Origin: Hyperoodon ampullatus
Taxonomy: Eukaryota; Chordata; Mammalia; Artiodactyla; Ziphiidae
Direction of reading: 5' to 3'
Assembly: GCA_949752795.1 (NCBI GenBank)
Contig: OX457064.1
Span: forward strand, 40,234,368 to 40,298,367
DNA: 64,000 nucleotides
Each line of letters begins with the position of its first letter. Position 1 is the stretch's first letter. This document shows positions 49,101 to 63,558 of the stretch, piece after piece. The translations under genes were made by a program, and so were the position numbers. The notes beneath the pieces are model-generated. The model did no database searches. It had not been told where the DNA came from and saw only the letters and a list, made by a program, of their open reading frames with translations.

Positions 49101-51998
49101 AGCATTATTAGCAAAACCAACATCTGCCATGCCTTCAAAGGAACTCTTAAAAATCAAAACTTTACAACTGTACTTAAAACAATCTATACAAAACAGGTGA
49201 TTCTGAAAAAATGTCTATAAATAGTGTGAATTACTTAGCTTCAGTTACTTTTGATTGTTCACCAAGCAATGTAGTAATAAGTAAGTAATAAGTATAATAC
49301 TGCCTGCTTTCAGTTAATATCACCAAAATAGATTAATCAATCTAACTTTAGTTTTTATGCAGGTAATATACAGTATAAATATGTAAGTATTTTATATTCA
49401 AAGTAATTAATTTTATAAAAAATCAAAATTGTATCAGAAACGAAGGGAGTGATTCGGGGGTAGTGATTTTACAAGGTTTTGAATCATATTAGATTCTTGT
49501 AAAATTGTAAATATTTTATTATAGCTACAAGATCATAAAATACCTGTTGTCAAATTATGTCTGTCTGTATGCCTGGCTCTGCAGAATAATACACAAGTAT
49601 TATGTTAATATGCTAGAAATTAAAATACAGAGTAATGTCGTACCTACCCTAACCCTAGAATTATATTACACTTTTTTCTTGATATTTCTATCGTCATGTT
49701 TTCTGAAAGAAAAAAAGTTACTTTATTATTCATCTCTGTGTTGCTGGATGATGACTTTTTAGCATTTGCTTTAGAATTTAAAATACAGTCTTTTGGATAT
49801 AGATGATTATAGGACAGTACTGAAGAAATTAAGGGCCTCGAATCTATGGAATTTAAAAAGTACCATTTTCAGTCTTTTTCTTGGAATGGTAGATTAATTT
49901 TAGGTGTGAACATTTTTAAATGATGACCTGAGATAAAATAAACTGCTAAGTACCATTGACCTACATGAGTGTTCTCAAATGATTACGCTCAAAAGTCAAG
50001 AGCAGCAACTCATTTAGAATCAAGGCACTTTATTGTGGAAAGTCAGCAATGGATGGAAGGAAGAATGCAAATAAATACTGAAATAGTTTCCATTTCTCCG
50101 TAAATATCTTTATTTATAGTTGATTTGAAAAGGAAAAGCATCAAATGTAATACATGACACTGCTAAAACTTTCATTTGGGTTAAAAAGCCTTTACCAAGT
50201 ATTTAAAATTTTAATCTTTTTTACAGTAATTATCAATGGAAACCATTATGTTGGCACACAGTAAGCTGATCGCCACTAATAAACTGAAAAACATATTTTC
50301 AACATTACCTTGTTTGTCTGTGTTTGAAAACATAGACCCTTCATCACAGCGTTGGAATTTATAATAACATAATTTTTATTATAAGACCTAAACAGTCTTA
50401 AGAAATTAATTTTAAACAAAAATAAAATAACAGTAGGGACAACCCATCCCCTTAGAATCAGAGAAACTTGAGAGACTAATTCTATATTTAGTAGAAGAAT
50501 TAACTGTTTTTTTAAGAAATAACCTATGTGTGAATTAATAGCTGATTTATGTAAAAAAAAAATCCCCACATATAAACCTATTACATGTATTTAGCCTAGT
50601 AATGGTGCCAGTTTTATCCATTTACTATATTAAAATATATATATGCTGGGAAATTTCATTATTTACTGTATTAAAAATGGCAGCCAGAAACACACAAAAA
50701 ATGTGATGGCTTTTTAGATTTTCATTTCAAATGAAAATAAACAATATAATACAATAATATATTTTAGTTTAAGGCTGTGTTATAATATATTTTAGTTTTA
50801 GACTGTGTTCACTTCAGTAACTTATTTTTAAAATTTCAGAGTGAGGTTTTTTTCCCCAAGAATTGCTATAATTAGTACAAACATTTACGAGTGATAAATG
50901 ATAAGGGTGAAAAGATATTAGCAAATAAAATACACACAGGAATTCCTTAACTAGTATTTGTTGACTTAAGAGTTACGGATGATTTATCTCTCATTCTTTT
51001 TGTATTTTTGCCATGTTGTTTTTTATAATAATAAAAAATTTTGTGAGGAAAATACATTAGCACGTGAAGTAAGACTATCAGGAGTAGAATTCTTTCCCAC
51101 TTGATTGTAATCATAAAATAAGAAGGATTAATTATTGAGTGGCCAGCTAAATTACATTTCCTGGATTATTGTACTGGTGACTGATTTCAATGGTTTCATT
51201 AAAAAAAAAAAGATAAAACACTCACAACTTATTTCTCTCGTGTGTTTTAGTCATTAATATGGTTTAGTTATCAATAATAAGCTTTTTGTAAAGTTTATAA
51301 AGAAAATCAAACACTAACATTTTTCCTATTTTTGTTATGATACCTTTATGATTATTTATTGGAATAGCTGTATCAAACTGAAACCCCCAAGTAGAGATGG
51401 AGTAACACAATAAAGAAAAATGAGTTACAACACTCTCTCATTCTCCACACTACTTCTAAATCATAGTCATCGGTGAGGTTCAAAATTCAACTGAAGGAAA
51501 CCTTGTAGAATATTTTATTACTCTCGTGAAGTAAAACTTAAAATAGTAAAGGTCATTTTACATCCCAGGCTTCAATTTGCATTACCTATATAGAGGCAGA
51601 AGTAACTTAACTTGGATCCCCTTTTCTCTAATGATTTTCTACTTACATTACAAAAATGTAAGGAATTTATTTTCCCTTTAAGGAATTGTGTTAGATAGAA
51701 TTTTATGATACAAAGTAATAAATAATATATCTATTAATCCATTTGTATAAATTTCAGATGTTTTTTCATACTTCAGAATAATATTTCTTTTTAAAACCTT
51801 TTGAAATACTTCTTACTAAATTAACTGAGAATTACTTGGTAAAAATTTACCTTCATTTGGAATTGATTGGGTCAATTATTAATATTCCTTTATATTTGGA
51901 ATTTTAAATATACAATTAAAGTCCCCTTATCCATGAAACCTTTATTTATAATGTCACATTTTCCACAGCAATATAATATTTCTGAATTTAACGTGTTA
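46151..51998 (+). other. MEOX2: MEOX2 intron 1, proximal part
   Basis: Falls from GC-rich to AT-rich within 400 bases. It is unique-looking, with no young SINE or L1 for about 6 kb and only weak old-repeat traces. First introns of homeobox genes often hold enhancers, but no motif cluster here is strong enough to call one. No homeodomain exon was recognised. Confidence 0.6.
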
Positions 51999-52066
51999 CT
52001 GCCTGCAAATTTGGTACTTTTTTGGTACCAAATTTGGTACTTTGGGTACTTTTTGGTACAAATTTG
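51999..52066. repeat. local ttggtac/GGTACC repeat cluster
   Basis: Five copies of ggtac within about 60 bases, arranged as tttggtac units around a GGTACC palindrome, with 'aaatttgg' framing them. Looks like local slippage or duplication in the intron. Confidence 0.85.
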
Positions 52067-52527
52067 GAATATTGATTTTCATAAGGCTCTGAAATTATTT
52101 TATGATATGCTTTTTGATCTCTTCCATGTGCATATGAATAAGAAAAATCAGGTGAAATCTATATTAATAAGTACACATTTTTGGAAGGGGTTTGTATGGC
52201 GAAAATTCTTTCAAAAATAATTACTTTGCTCTCTATACTATATAGATTTAAAAATTAATAAATTTAATCTTCAGTTTATCTGATATTATACCTATGTTAC
52301 TTTTCAAAGTTAGCATTTCCTTAAAAGTTTAATACTTCTAAAATATTTGTGTATTTTGGTGACAATTCTTACATCCTTGGAGTTTTTAGTTCTATTGCAA
52401 ATATAAGTTTGGTAGGTAATAACTCGTAGTAGCGAAAATGTTAGGGTTTTGTTTAAAGATTTAAATTCAGAAATCGTTGCTCTTCAAAATTTCATAGAAT
52501 CAATTCGATTAGAATGTTTCAAATGTA

Positions 52528-52609
52528 TTGGGCTGGGCAAAAAGTTCGTTTGGATTTTTTCCGTAAGATGTTACAGAAAAACCCAAATGAACTTTTTGGC
52601 CAAGCCAAC
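52528..52609. mobile_element. mariner MITE hairpin (miR-2284/2285-like)
   Basis: An almost perfect palindrome of about 82 bp has arms ttgggctgggcaaaaagttc and gaactttttggccaagccaa around 'gtaagatgttac'. It is flanked by TA on the left (52526-52527) and CA on the right. It matches the mariner miniature elements abundant in cetartiodactyls. The ruminant miR-2284/2285 microRNA families derive from such hairpins. Confidence 0.85.
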
Positions 52610-52828
52610 ATTTAAATATCCTAGTGTTTGTTTTCATAAGCCTTCTTTCTAAGATGTTATAGGTATGTTTCTTGAAGCTAGATAGGCTGTATTGGTTGAA
52701 ATTGTGAATATAAGGTGTTTATTTTTTATAGTTTTTAGTCCCTACTGTATTTTAATAGAAAGGTTAATGGTATAAAAAAACAGTGAAGGTGCTGAAGTAA
52801 CTAGGACATGGCAGCTACACTTAAAGCA

Positions 52829-52922
52829 CACTGTATACATATAGCTGATTCACTTTGTTATGCAGTAGAAACTAACACAACATTGTAAAGCAATTATACT
52901 CCAATAAAGGTATTAAAAAAAT
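52829..52922 (+). mobile_element. short L1 3'-end fragment
   Basis: 'tatacatatagctgattcac' followed by 'gaaactaacacaacattgta' and an A-rich end: the cetartiodactyl L1 terminus, about 95 bp. Confidence 0.88.
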
Positions 52923-55900
52923 AAAATACAATAAACATTAAAAAATAATTATTTATATTAATGTATATATACACTAATAGAATTTCAAATTTAATTTCTT
53001 CGTAACAGATCATCTGAACTAAATTATCCACATTAGAGACGATAATATGATGTTAAATGTTCTAGTTACAAAATAAAACATTAAGTTTGAAGCATATACG
53101 GCTGTGTGGAGAGTCCAACAGGCTGAAGCTGATAATCAGTGCTAGTCATAAAATCAAATCTGCCAACTCCCTGCAGTTTCTGTTTTCTTTTGTTTTTCTC
53201 TCCACACATTTCAAGAGATTTTATAATGCTGCAAGAAAAAAAAAAAATCCCAGTTATCTTACATGACTGTGGGCAAGAAAATGATTAAGATGAAGTCATC
53301 TCTCTCTCAGGCTCTGTGGAAACCTAGAGGAGAGTCCAGCTTGGGTTGGTGGATGCCAGTAGAATTTTAAAGGCCTAGAGTTTTGCTCTTTGAAAATATA
53401 GCCTTAAAGCTTTGCCAGAAATAACACCCAAATAAAAACTTATTTTTGCAAATGATAGTTATTTGCAAGTGTAGTGGTGAAATATATTCGGTGTCTGTAT
53501 AGGCGGCTTCTTACAACTTTCTGGACTGCACAGGAAACTTTTGGATGAGTATTCTTAGCCTCCTGAAAAACTAACAAACTAAACTGAGGTGTATGCTTAT
53601 TAGTTTAAAAAAATGTATAAAATGGCCAATGACTCCTATCAAATAAACAATGAATACCAAGTAAATTTCACAAAAGATTGATTTTATTTTGTTAGTTAAA
53701 ATACACAGCTCAGGAAAATAGAATTGTGCCGTAAAAAACTTACTGGGAACTAAATTGATAAATAGTAGCTTCGATTTTGTAGGATGCCAGTAATTTAGCA
53801 AATGGCTTTCACATTTTAAGAACCATCCAAAGAGAGCTTTACTCCCAACTGGATACATTGACTTTTAAGTGATATCTCTCTTATTTAATATTTTCAAAAG
53901 TAAAATGAGCTTTCAGTATTTTTAATGTCTTTAACAATGAAAATCTCCCCAACTACAGGCTACATTTACTTTGGGTTTTTTTTTCCTTATTTGTAGTATA
54001 AATGGGTCTGGATGCATTAAACTAGAGAATATCTACATGTAAACTACTAAGAAAGACTGAAATGACAGGAAAACCAGAGGTTAGGCACCCAAATTTAGGG
54101 GCCTGCTGCCACACACATTTCCAGGATTACTATCTTTTGAACATTTACCTTTAAAATTCAGGGACTTGTGGAGGCCTTTTCTTCCAGAACTATTCTTTGT
54201 TCCTAGAAGTAGAGCACCCCATTTTTTCTTGGATACCCAGATGTTTGGGAAAATAAGAAGAAACAGCAATGCTATTTTTTAAATTTTTTGCGTTTTTAGT
54301 CAGTAGTTCATAGATCACAAAGGATTTATCTTATTTCTTTGTTATCCTATTAGACAAGAAAATAGGTGGCACACCCATAGCGATAACTGAAGAGAGGTTG
54401 ATGGTGACTATTTAATGGTGGGCAGTGTGTCGGGAAGCAACAGGATGGGGCATCACTCAGGGTCTGCCCACAATTGGAAGACGTTAGCGCCTGTAAACCT
54501 GACAAAATAGAGGGAGCTTTTACACGAATCTGGAATCCAGTAAGAGCAGCAGGACAGAAGCCTTCCAGCAAAGTTGGGACTTCAGGTGGAAGATTGCAGC
54601 TAATCTCAAATATCATGCAGTAGCCTCTCTTCATGCCTTCCCATCTCCTGTTGCCTCCCACTGCCCAGATATAATCAGAATATAGGGAAGCAGATCGCAG
54701 AGGTCTCGGTAGATAAAATCCATAGAAGTCAACCTAAAGGAATGCAGGCCATAGAAGAGAAATGTCAAAAGTTGATCTGGGAGAACACAACAGATCCTCT
54801 GTCTCTTCTAACTATGATTTAACTTCTCTGTAGGTAGTTTCCTAAAAATTAAAGTGAGTCAGTAAACATAAAGCACTTAAAACAATGTCTGGCTCAGTAA
54901 GTGTTGTTATTTTTATCTTCTATCAATGTAGGTGCAATTATGTTGTGGGTATACACCATCTGGAAACAATCTCTGTCTTATGTTGCCTGTTTATTTGTAT
55001 TTTACTGCTAATATTACTGTAGGAAATGTTGCTTGCCTGAGATTGCTATTTAAAATAATCTGCAACTGTCCCTAGAATTATGTCGCATGCCATTTTCCTG
55101 AAATGTAGGATGAGTTTTAGACCAAGCTGTGTAAGAGACTCAAGTTCCTTCACTTAATAACCCTTAAGATTCCCATTCTTTACCCTTTTTGTTTGGACAT
55201 CTCCTAACCTTTCTCAAATGTCTCCTACCACTTCTCCATCAAACACCTGTTTTCAAGAGGAATGTACAAAGGGGTATTTAGTCAAGAGGGAACAGAACTT
55301 AAACCAAAGGGTTTTAAATATGATAATAAAATATCAGGTCTCTCTTGCCGTTGCTAACTAGGAAGTTGGACTTGACATTTTTCTGCTGTATTATGAAGTT
55401 CATTGCTGAGAGAATTTACATATTATAGCCCTTTGTTATTTTTGATGGTTCCATTTGGAGACCTTCATGAATGGTAAATATGCAAATGCTACAAAAAACT
55501 AAAAATGTATTATATCTCACGTAAAATGCATAAAAACAGTTTTATAATGGTGATAAGTTGTTTTTTCAAAGGAAATGATTATTTGTTTGTGTATTTATTT
55601 ATATTTAATAAATTCCTGAGAATTATTGCTTAGGTCGAGGCAATAGAGAACAAAACCCACCCAAGTTGTAAGTCCTGAGTGATTGGCTAGTTTCGTTCTA
55701 TTCAGCTTACTCACCTCTCCTATGCCCACAGTTTAATGTGGTGAATTCAGAAATGTATTTCAGAGAATTTTTAGATTATTATATGTGATAGTCTGTGGCA
55801 GTTGCTTTTGAATAAATAGTAGAATCAAATACTATATTAAAATTCTAAATGTCAAGAGCTAACTCTTTCAAAGCTCTTAGACTGACAGCAATTTAATCCC

Positions 55901-58230
55901 TAAAATGAGAGAGTTTTAAAGGACTATTGATTACTTCTCTGCTAGATAATGGGAGGGCTGAGAGGTGGTAGGGACAGGGGTACAGGAAGAAAACAAAACA
56001 TTACATGTTCAGTAGTACACAGAAGTGACAAGAAAGAGCCAACTTCATCAACTATTTCGTTCCTCTTGGGTTTCAAGGGTAGGCTTCATTTGTCAGTTTT
56101 CTAAATGATTTATAATCGATAATGTTTCAACAGATGATTAGAATCAGAATTATCAAGACACTAGAAGAGACCCAAGGCATCACGCAGTTCAATTAATATA
56201 TTTTCTAGATGAGAGACTGCACCCAGAGAAGTTGAGTAATGTCTGTGCACTCAGCCAAGTAGTACCAACTGAACTTCCCTATCTTAACTTCAGCCTAGTG
56301 CCCTTAAAAGGAAAATCTCATATCATATTTTGAAACTTTAAGTTCTTAGTCTTCCCAATGAAAGTAAATTTCAGCTCATTTAAAATGTTGGCTACTGCTT
56401 TTGAGTGAATAAAAATTTGGCAAAATGCTTTACCTGAGTGTAAACTACCTCTCTCTAAACCTGAATTTATGATGACCTCAGTCATTTTTCATTCTTGTTT
56501 TATAAATACGAACACTGTTATTCTTTCTCAGCTTCAGTTTTCTGATGACGTAGTTCTTGCTATGGGTTACCATTGTGCCTGCATATTTTTGACACCTTGT
56601 ACAATAAACCATAGCATTTGAAAGTTTAATATATGGTAATGTGCAGATGGACTTTGCTATATGATATCTATAAGTAATAGGTATTTATATAAAGGGTATC
56701 ATATTTTGGGTAGCCATTTGTGAACTGAAGAATCTGTCTCCTGTTTTAAAATGTTTAATGCAATACTGGTAGATTTTATTTAATTGGGCTTTACCTATAA
56801 CATATTTGCATTTTGTGTGCAATGTAATAAATAGCTACAAGTAGACACCAAGCAACTTCCCCTTGTCTCAAGTCTTTAACTCCATTTTAAAATAATTATT
56901 GATCTTATTTTTTAATTGAATACAATCTTTTTTTTGCCCAGAAGATACTAAAAAATGTTAATGATTGACCATTTTTTGCCTTTGCTAACCAGATGTGCCT
57001 TCCTTGTTTCTCCTCCTGTTCTGCTGACACCTATCTTCCCCATCATCTGTAAACACCAGACCCATGTGCTTCTCCCCAATACAGTGAACCACATAACCTC
57101 TGGAACACTCTAACACCTACCTCTCATGGTAATTCCAGATCCTTAGTTCTTACTAGACCCTCGAAAACAAAATTGAACATAAAATATACAGTTGGTTTTT
57201 CCAAGAATTTTTTTCCTCTTTTGTCTTAACACAACTCTATTTCCAAAGTGATAAAAAATAATTCCTCTTCTACCTAGTTCATTTTAATTTACAGTCAAAA
57301 TCCTTTCATGTTAATGGTCTCAATTGATGATTTTCCACTCCTTTTCCACTAGACTTAAATTCAAAGTCAGTCATGCCGCCTTTTCCTACACAGCTCAGGC
57401 CAAATCCATTCTATTGCGTATGATTCTATATTATTTTTCGTATTCCTACTTTGATGTTTCTTGCACTTAATTTTGTTCTCTCTCCAGGATTTCTGATGTA
57501 GCTCTCTCTTCCAAATATCTTTACTTCTGCTCATTCTTCCCTAATGAAATCCTACATTCTACATACAGTAATATTTCGACTTTGTCATTCCTCTTCTTGG
57601 AATTCTGCATTAAACTGAAAGTATTCTACACTGACAATATGAATGTTTAATTATAGGCTTTGATGCATATGCATGGAGTGGCTAATGGTCGTCAATGATA
57701 TACCACTAGGTTTTACTTGTGCTGCTTTTTGTGTGCAATTACTTTTTGTTTAATATCATTTATATCTAATTGTATGTTATATATTACATATAATTAAATA
57801 TATAATATAATCTCATACATATTACATATATAATCTGATAGATATATTTAGAGCAGTTTTTTTCTGGCAAAGTCATCTTTCATTTAGTCTTTGGAGTACA
57901 ATGTGAAATGTTACTTTAAAACTGTGTTCTGATAATTCCTAATGTGGGTACCTAAATATATATAGTCATAATTGCATTCAAGAATTTTTCCCACAAGATT
58001 TTCTGCATCTTCCATTTGACAAGACATGCTACATATTACTTACTATCCAATTTCTTTTGCTAAAATTTAGGGATATATATTAATGGGATTCCATCTACAA
58101 TATCCCAACTCAGTCATTAAAGGCTTTGTTGACCAGCTGGGCCAGTTTTGTTGATATTGATTTTGCTTTTTTTTTTAACCAATATTTCCTCAATAAACTT
58201 GTTTATGTCTAACCCTTTTTAAAAAGTATA
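52923..58230 (+). other. MEOX2: MEOX2 intron 1, middle part
   Basis: Mostly unique AT-rich DNA. An MIR-like 3' end lies at about 54835-54910 ('aagcacttaaaacaatgtct', 'ggctcagtaag') and another weak MIR/L2 trace lies near 56200-56320. AT-rich microsatellite near 57765-57850. No exon recognised. Confidence 0.5.
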
Positions 58231-58234
58231 TTAT

Positions 58235-58450
58235 TTTGAGAAAATTGTATAATCACATATAGTTGTAAGAAATAATACAGAGGGATCTCGATACCCTTTA
58301 TTTAGTTTTCCCCAGTGTTAATAGTGTAATACAGTTATATAACCAGGAACCGACATTGATAAAATCCATTAATCTTATTCAGATTTCACTAGCTCTATTG
58401 CACTCTTGTGTGTATGTGTGTATGTGTGTGTGTATTTAGCTCTATGCTGC
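58235..58450. repeat. old L1 3'UTR fragment with a GT microsatellite
   Basis: 'cttatttagttttccccagtg-like' text, then 'accaggaaccgacattgata' and 'ttcagatttcactagctcta', follows an old L1 3'UTR in order and ends in a (TGTG/TATG)n run at 58408-58433. Confidence 0.6.
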
Positions 58451-59960
58451 CTGCCAGATTTATTTTGTATTTTGATTCTGAAGCCTGTAATATCTTTTTC
58501 CAATATGTATTTATTATTTTCATTTATATACAGCTTGTGACACCTTCTCAGGTCAATACCACCCTAAGCTAATGACTGCATTTCTCTTACCACATTGATG
58601 TCTGTATTCTGCATAACAACACAGTTAAATTTGCTGTTTTATTTCACGTCTCTAGTCTTTGATTTGAATTACATGTATTCCCAAAGAAAAAGTCTATCTT
58701 CTTTTTCTTTTAATGTGGTATCCAGCATTAGGATAGGTGCATAGAAGTGCTTGGTAAATCCCATTTGTAGCATAGAAAATGCTTCACTAATGTTGAATGA
58801 ATTGTTTGTATCAGGGGTTTTCTGAGACTCTTGGTTCCAGGATTCTAGTAGTTGGGCAAATTCAGAAGATTGTTGGTCAGTCCATAAGGGAGTTTAATGA
58901 ATATTGACTTAAGTAATTATCTGTATTTGTTTCTGAATGATTTTTATGGATGCTTTCTAAAGTGAAATACCTTTGATTACATGGCATATATTTACCATTT
59001 GTGAATTAATCGAGACAAAAATAAATACTCATTTATTAGAAACTTTATTATAAATCAGCAAAAATCATCTACATTTTAAAAGGTAAGGTGCATATGCTTT
59101 CAACAATTTAGTGATTGTTAAGCCCAGTTTCCCATTAACTAACGTATAGAAATGTCTCATTCCATTATTTTGGGGTGAGGTGAGATTCTATGAAAATTCT
59201 GTGCAGTTATGCTGTGAATTGTTGAGCTTTTGCACATTACATACAACCAAGTAATCATAGTACTTAAAATGTCTGTCTAACAAAGCCAAAAAATTAAATT
59301 AAACTTGAAATTATCAGGCATTTGGGGAAAATGTGGAGTATTGATCAATCAGTATTGTAGTGTTGGATAGTGGCACAAATGGTGATTTGAAAAAGAAGAT
59401 AGATAATTTTCAAATTTTTCAAGTAAGCTGAATTTTAAAAAAGAAATGAAAAATCCCTTTTCTGAGTGCCTTGATACAGTGATGCTGATTCAATCCATGA
59501 TGCCTCAGCCTGTACCATTCTGCTTTAAGTATGACTGGTTAACCAGATTCAAACAATGGTATGTGATTAGAGAATGTGGATCCAAGACACTGACAAGTGA
59601 CCACACGTGAGGTGGTCTGGATAGTAAGGAAAGAGCAATGACAGTGAGAAGTGGGCAGGCTAAAAAAAATCATCTCACTTGTGGTTTTGAGCTTAGTCAC
59701 ACATCACATGAACTGTCTCATGAAAAGAAAGTTTGCAGTAAGTCTACTTATGCAAGTAAGTTAGCATTTATTTCTGTAAAAGAGGTAAAATTAATCCATA
59801 TTGCAAAACATTTTGACAATTTTTAAAAAAACCTGTTGTCCATGACTCTGATACTGATTCTATTTTAACAACTCCTTCAGCTCATAAAGAAAAATAACTT
59901 TCAGATTTTCCATGCTTCTGGACCTTTTCATTAACATGGTATCATGAGATTACTTTATTC
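58451..59960 (+). other. MEOX2: MEOX2 intron 1, nothing recognised
   Basis: AT-rich unique-looking DNA. A weak MIR-like trace lies near 58718-58800. No exon recognised. Confidence 0.5.
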
Positions 59961-59964
59961 AGAC

Positions 59965-60325
59965 CAGTAACTCTCAACACTGATGTTACCTTGGAATGAT
60001 TTGGGCACTCTTACAAAATTCTCGTGCCTCATAGAGTATGCTTAAGTTAATCTAGAGCAGAGCTGGAACTTTTAAAATTTTATAATGGAAAATTACATCA
60101 TTAAAAGAATAGAGATAATAGTATAATGAACCCTCAGGTGCCCATCATGTTCAATATAGATCAACACGTGGCAAATCTTAACTCATTTATACCATTCCAT
60201 TCCTCCCTTACCTTGTCCCAATTACTTTGAAACAAATCTCAGATTTCTTGTTATTTCATCTGAACACTGATACTTTTAAAAAGCTCTCAAATGATTCTAA
60301 TGTATAGCCAAGACAGAGAACTACC
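59965..60325. repeat. MER5A-like hAT element split by an old L1 piece
   Basis: The left half ('agtaactctcaacactgatg', 'ttggaatgatttgggc') and the right half ('caaatgattctaatgtatag', 'ccaagacagagaactacca') are the two ends of MER5A. Between about 60070 and 60250 lies text like an L1 3'UTR ('aatgaaccctcaggtgccca', 'atcaacacgtggcaaatc'). Confidence 0.55.
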
Positions 60326-60519
60326 AATGGAATACTCTTGTTTCTAGGTTAAAAAGCTATGAGGGGCAGGGACTCTGTATTCTAAATCTTACCCTTTTCT
60401 GCCCATGGAGAGCAATGTTAGACATGGTTGCTCAATAAAATATTACACACTTCCTAGAAATGGCCATTTGTATATCTCTGTTTATCACCAATAATCATAA
60501 TACTCTCCTATGCCGTGTA

Positions 60520-60717
60520 GTATGGTAGCCACTAGCCATATATGACTATTTAAATTTTAATTAATTAAAGTTAATTAAATTTAAAAACCAGTTCCTTTGT
60601 ATCAGTAAACACATTCCGAATACTCACTAGCCATGTGTGGCTTATTGGCTAATGTATTGAACAGTGCAGATATAGAACATTTCAATCTGTTAGAAAGTCC
60701 ACTTGAACAAGTGCTTC
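60520..60717. mobile_element. hAT-Charlie (MER1-group) remnant
   Basis: 'tatggtagccactagccata', 'tttaaattttaattaattaa', 'agccatgtgtggcttattgg', and 'gcagatatagaacatttcaa' occur in the order of a palindromic MER1-group consensus. Termini eroded. Confidence 0.65.
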
Positions 60718-63548
60718 TAGACAAAAGGACAAGCTTTCTGACTCTTTGGCTATTGAAAGAGTCATCAAGGATGGGAACCTTCTCAAGTAGAGAAAGAGAT
60801 AATGAGAATTCAAATACCACACAAAGCCAAATTCAGTTAAAAGTATAGCTGTAAAAGTTGAAAAATATCTGAAATGAAAATGCAAGGAGCATTACTTTGC
60901 TAAAAGATTTCTTGGATAAATGCTTGCTTTACTCAACCACATGTTTACTAAAATAAAATACATTCATGGTTTTGAAAAGGCCAAAGTGTACCTTAAAATA
61001 ATGGTTAATTAAACATAATGTGTAATGTGGGATTTGGGCACTTACCAAAATAAAAGCAAAATGAGAGATGTTAAATTGTTGAATTATAAATGCAGAATTA
61101 AAATGAAGTAAATCACAGCATATCGATGAATGTGAATGTAAAAAATAATAGAATTTTGGAAGTGGGAAGGCAAACAATGAAAGCATATTCAAAAATGTAA
61201 GGTCAACTAGGGAGATTCTTCCAGGCCTCTTGAGGAATAGGGAGGAGAACATTTTTCTGGGAACGGGTGGGGAACATGCCAGGAATTAGGCTAGATTTTC
61301 CAGGGGGAAAGTATGAAAACTTAATAGAATCAGACAGTGGCAATTAATGACAAAGAATTATTAACTTTTAAAGCCTCTCAAAAGATTTGGTCTTTTATAG
61401 TCCCTGGTATGAATTCCAGAATTGCAAGTCAGGTAGCTGACAAACAGAAGAGTGTATTAGAGAAGATTTTTAACTTTGGGGGAAGAAAATGAGGATAAAA
61501 TATTCATCTTGGCATTAGCAAAGAGCAAATGCAAGGAAAAGTGAAGTATAGGGAGTCTCACATCTGTCCTGTGAACCATCTGGGCCTGTTTGGCTGCAGC
61601 CATACATTACACAATTAAGCTGCCAACCGCAGAGTTTTGAATATGTGGGAAGCAGGACTATTCATCAGTGGATTCATCTTTAATAGAGATTAATTGGTAA
61701 CTAACTGATGATTGAACTGCTGGCGATTTATGGGAGAAAAGGCAATATTAATACTACATATTAAACAACGATCTCACTGGATACTTTCATGTTAGAATTC
61801 ATGAGTTGAGAGTGTATATTCATGTAGGAAAATGTAGGGAAAATGTTAATGATTGTGTTCAGACTATCTTAGGAATACACAAAAAAAACAAACATATATA
61901 CTATAGCACTGGGCCAAGCATACGTAAGTGTCCAGGCAACTCTCACTGTTTTTTGAGAGGTTTTGGAATAGAATCAGGGCAGACCAAATGTAATTGGTAA
62001 TAAAGTGTTATTGGCAGTGTAGAAGAAGAGTAAAGAAAACATTTTAGTAGTTTTCAGTGAGCGAAATTTTGTATTGAAAATTTGCTCATAAGAGGTTGGT
62101 GGCCATTGGTGTGTAAATGTGTGAATGTGGTCATCTCTGTTACTAATGGCAATTGGATTTTTCCTTTAGATGAATAAATCTTAGTTTTTCCCAGTTAAAA
62201 AAAATAGATGCTTTTTCCATGGACCCAGTAATAGAGATAAGGGGTTATATTTTTATGAAAACCAGATAGAAGAAAGAGTCTGCATTGGCAAAGCATCTCT
62301 ATTTTAAAAAGAGCATTGCTAATTAAAGAAAGTTAGCTAAATGCAATAGAGTTGAATGGATGTTAGTACACAGTAGAAATAGGTGACTTCCAGATTGAAT
62401 GGTTTTACCTTGACAACTCAGGTTGTGAAAAAGCCAAACTAAACCAATAGGAAATTTAAATGTGTTATTCAAAGTGGGTGGAATAAAGAGGTTCCACAAT
62501 TTAACTGTGTCCTGAAGAGGTGCTGAATGAGGGAGGGGCTGCTTCACACAAGAGTCACAAGCAGAACTATTATTAAGGGATGTTCTTCATGAGGTAGTTG
62601 TGCTATTCTCAGTTCAGCTATAAATACCCTCAAATTTTCTCTACCCTTCTCCTAATATTAGAAACAAAAACTGAAACACAGAAAGTTCTCATTTTACATT
62701 TTCTGATAGAATTATACTTCTTTTTGAACCACCTGTTAACCTTAGGAAGCAGCATTAGTATTTTAGATAAAGCTGAAATCTTACAAACAAGTAACTCAGA
62801 GAAAGACTATCTAGATAAATGGTAATTAGTATCAAATTGTAGCCTATCCTCCCCCGCCCCCAGAAACACACAGGACACACACACCTATGCCATAGGTATT
62901 TCAGTAGCCTCACAATTCACAAACTCAGACATAACTCATTAAATGAGTACTCTGCGCGAGGGACTTGGTTCCATGATGTGGGTACACTGATACGAATAAA
63001 ACACCTTGAGGTTTCTGGAGGGGTCCATAGCATAGTAGGGAAGGCAAAGATGGAAACAACTAAATGCAGCAATATAATAGAAGAAATAATAATGTAGCAA
63101 AGGTGATGAAAACATCCTGAGAAATCCAGGAAGGTTTCAGAAAGTGCATGACACCTCCCTCAATTCCTCTCATTTCTTACTTCTCCCTTCTGAAGCCATG
63201 AGTACCTAAAAATCTATTAAACTGTGGCCTGGATCAGATCACCCTTGGAGAAAAATATGAGTATCCTAGTTGAATATTGTAGATATGAAATGCAAAGTAG
63301 GTTTTGGGCTCCTGCACAAAATCATGCACAGGAGTCCCTCGGACACTCAAATCCATATCTTTAATCGTTATGATTTAAGCATTCATTTGTCTTATGCACC
63401 AATGTTTGTGGGGCAGTAATTGATTGTACATAGCTAAACTTTGTAATTCAAAAATTTTATCCCCAGGTTATTATTTGCTAAAATCACAACGGAAGGTAAA
63501 AGATGCTAGCTGGTTAAATATATATGCTGTATTATACTTGGCATGATA
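60718..63548 (+). other. MEOX2: MEOX2 intron 1, nothing recognised
   Basis: Unique-looking AT-rich sequence. No exon, RNA gene or clear repeat recognised. Confidence 0.5.
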
Positions 63549-63558
63549 TTGATGTTAT

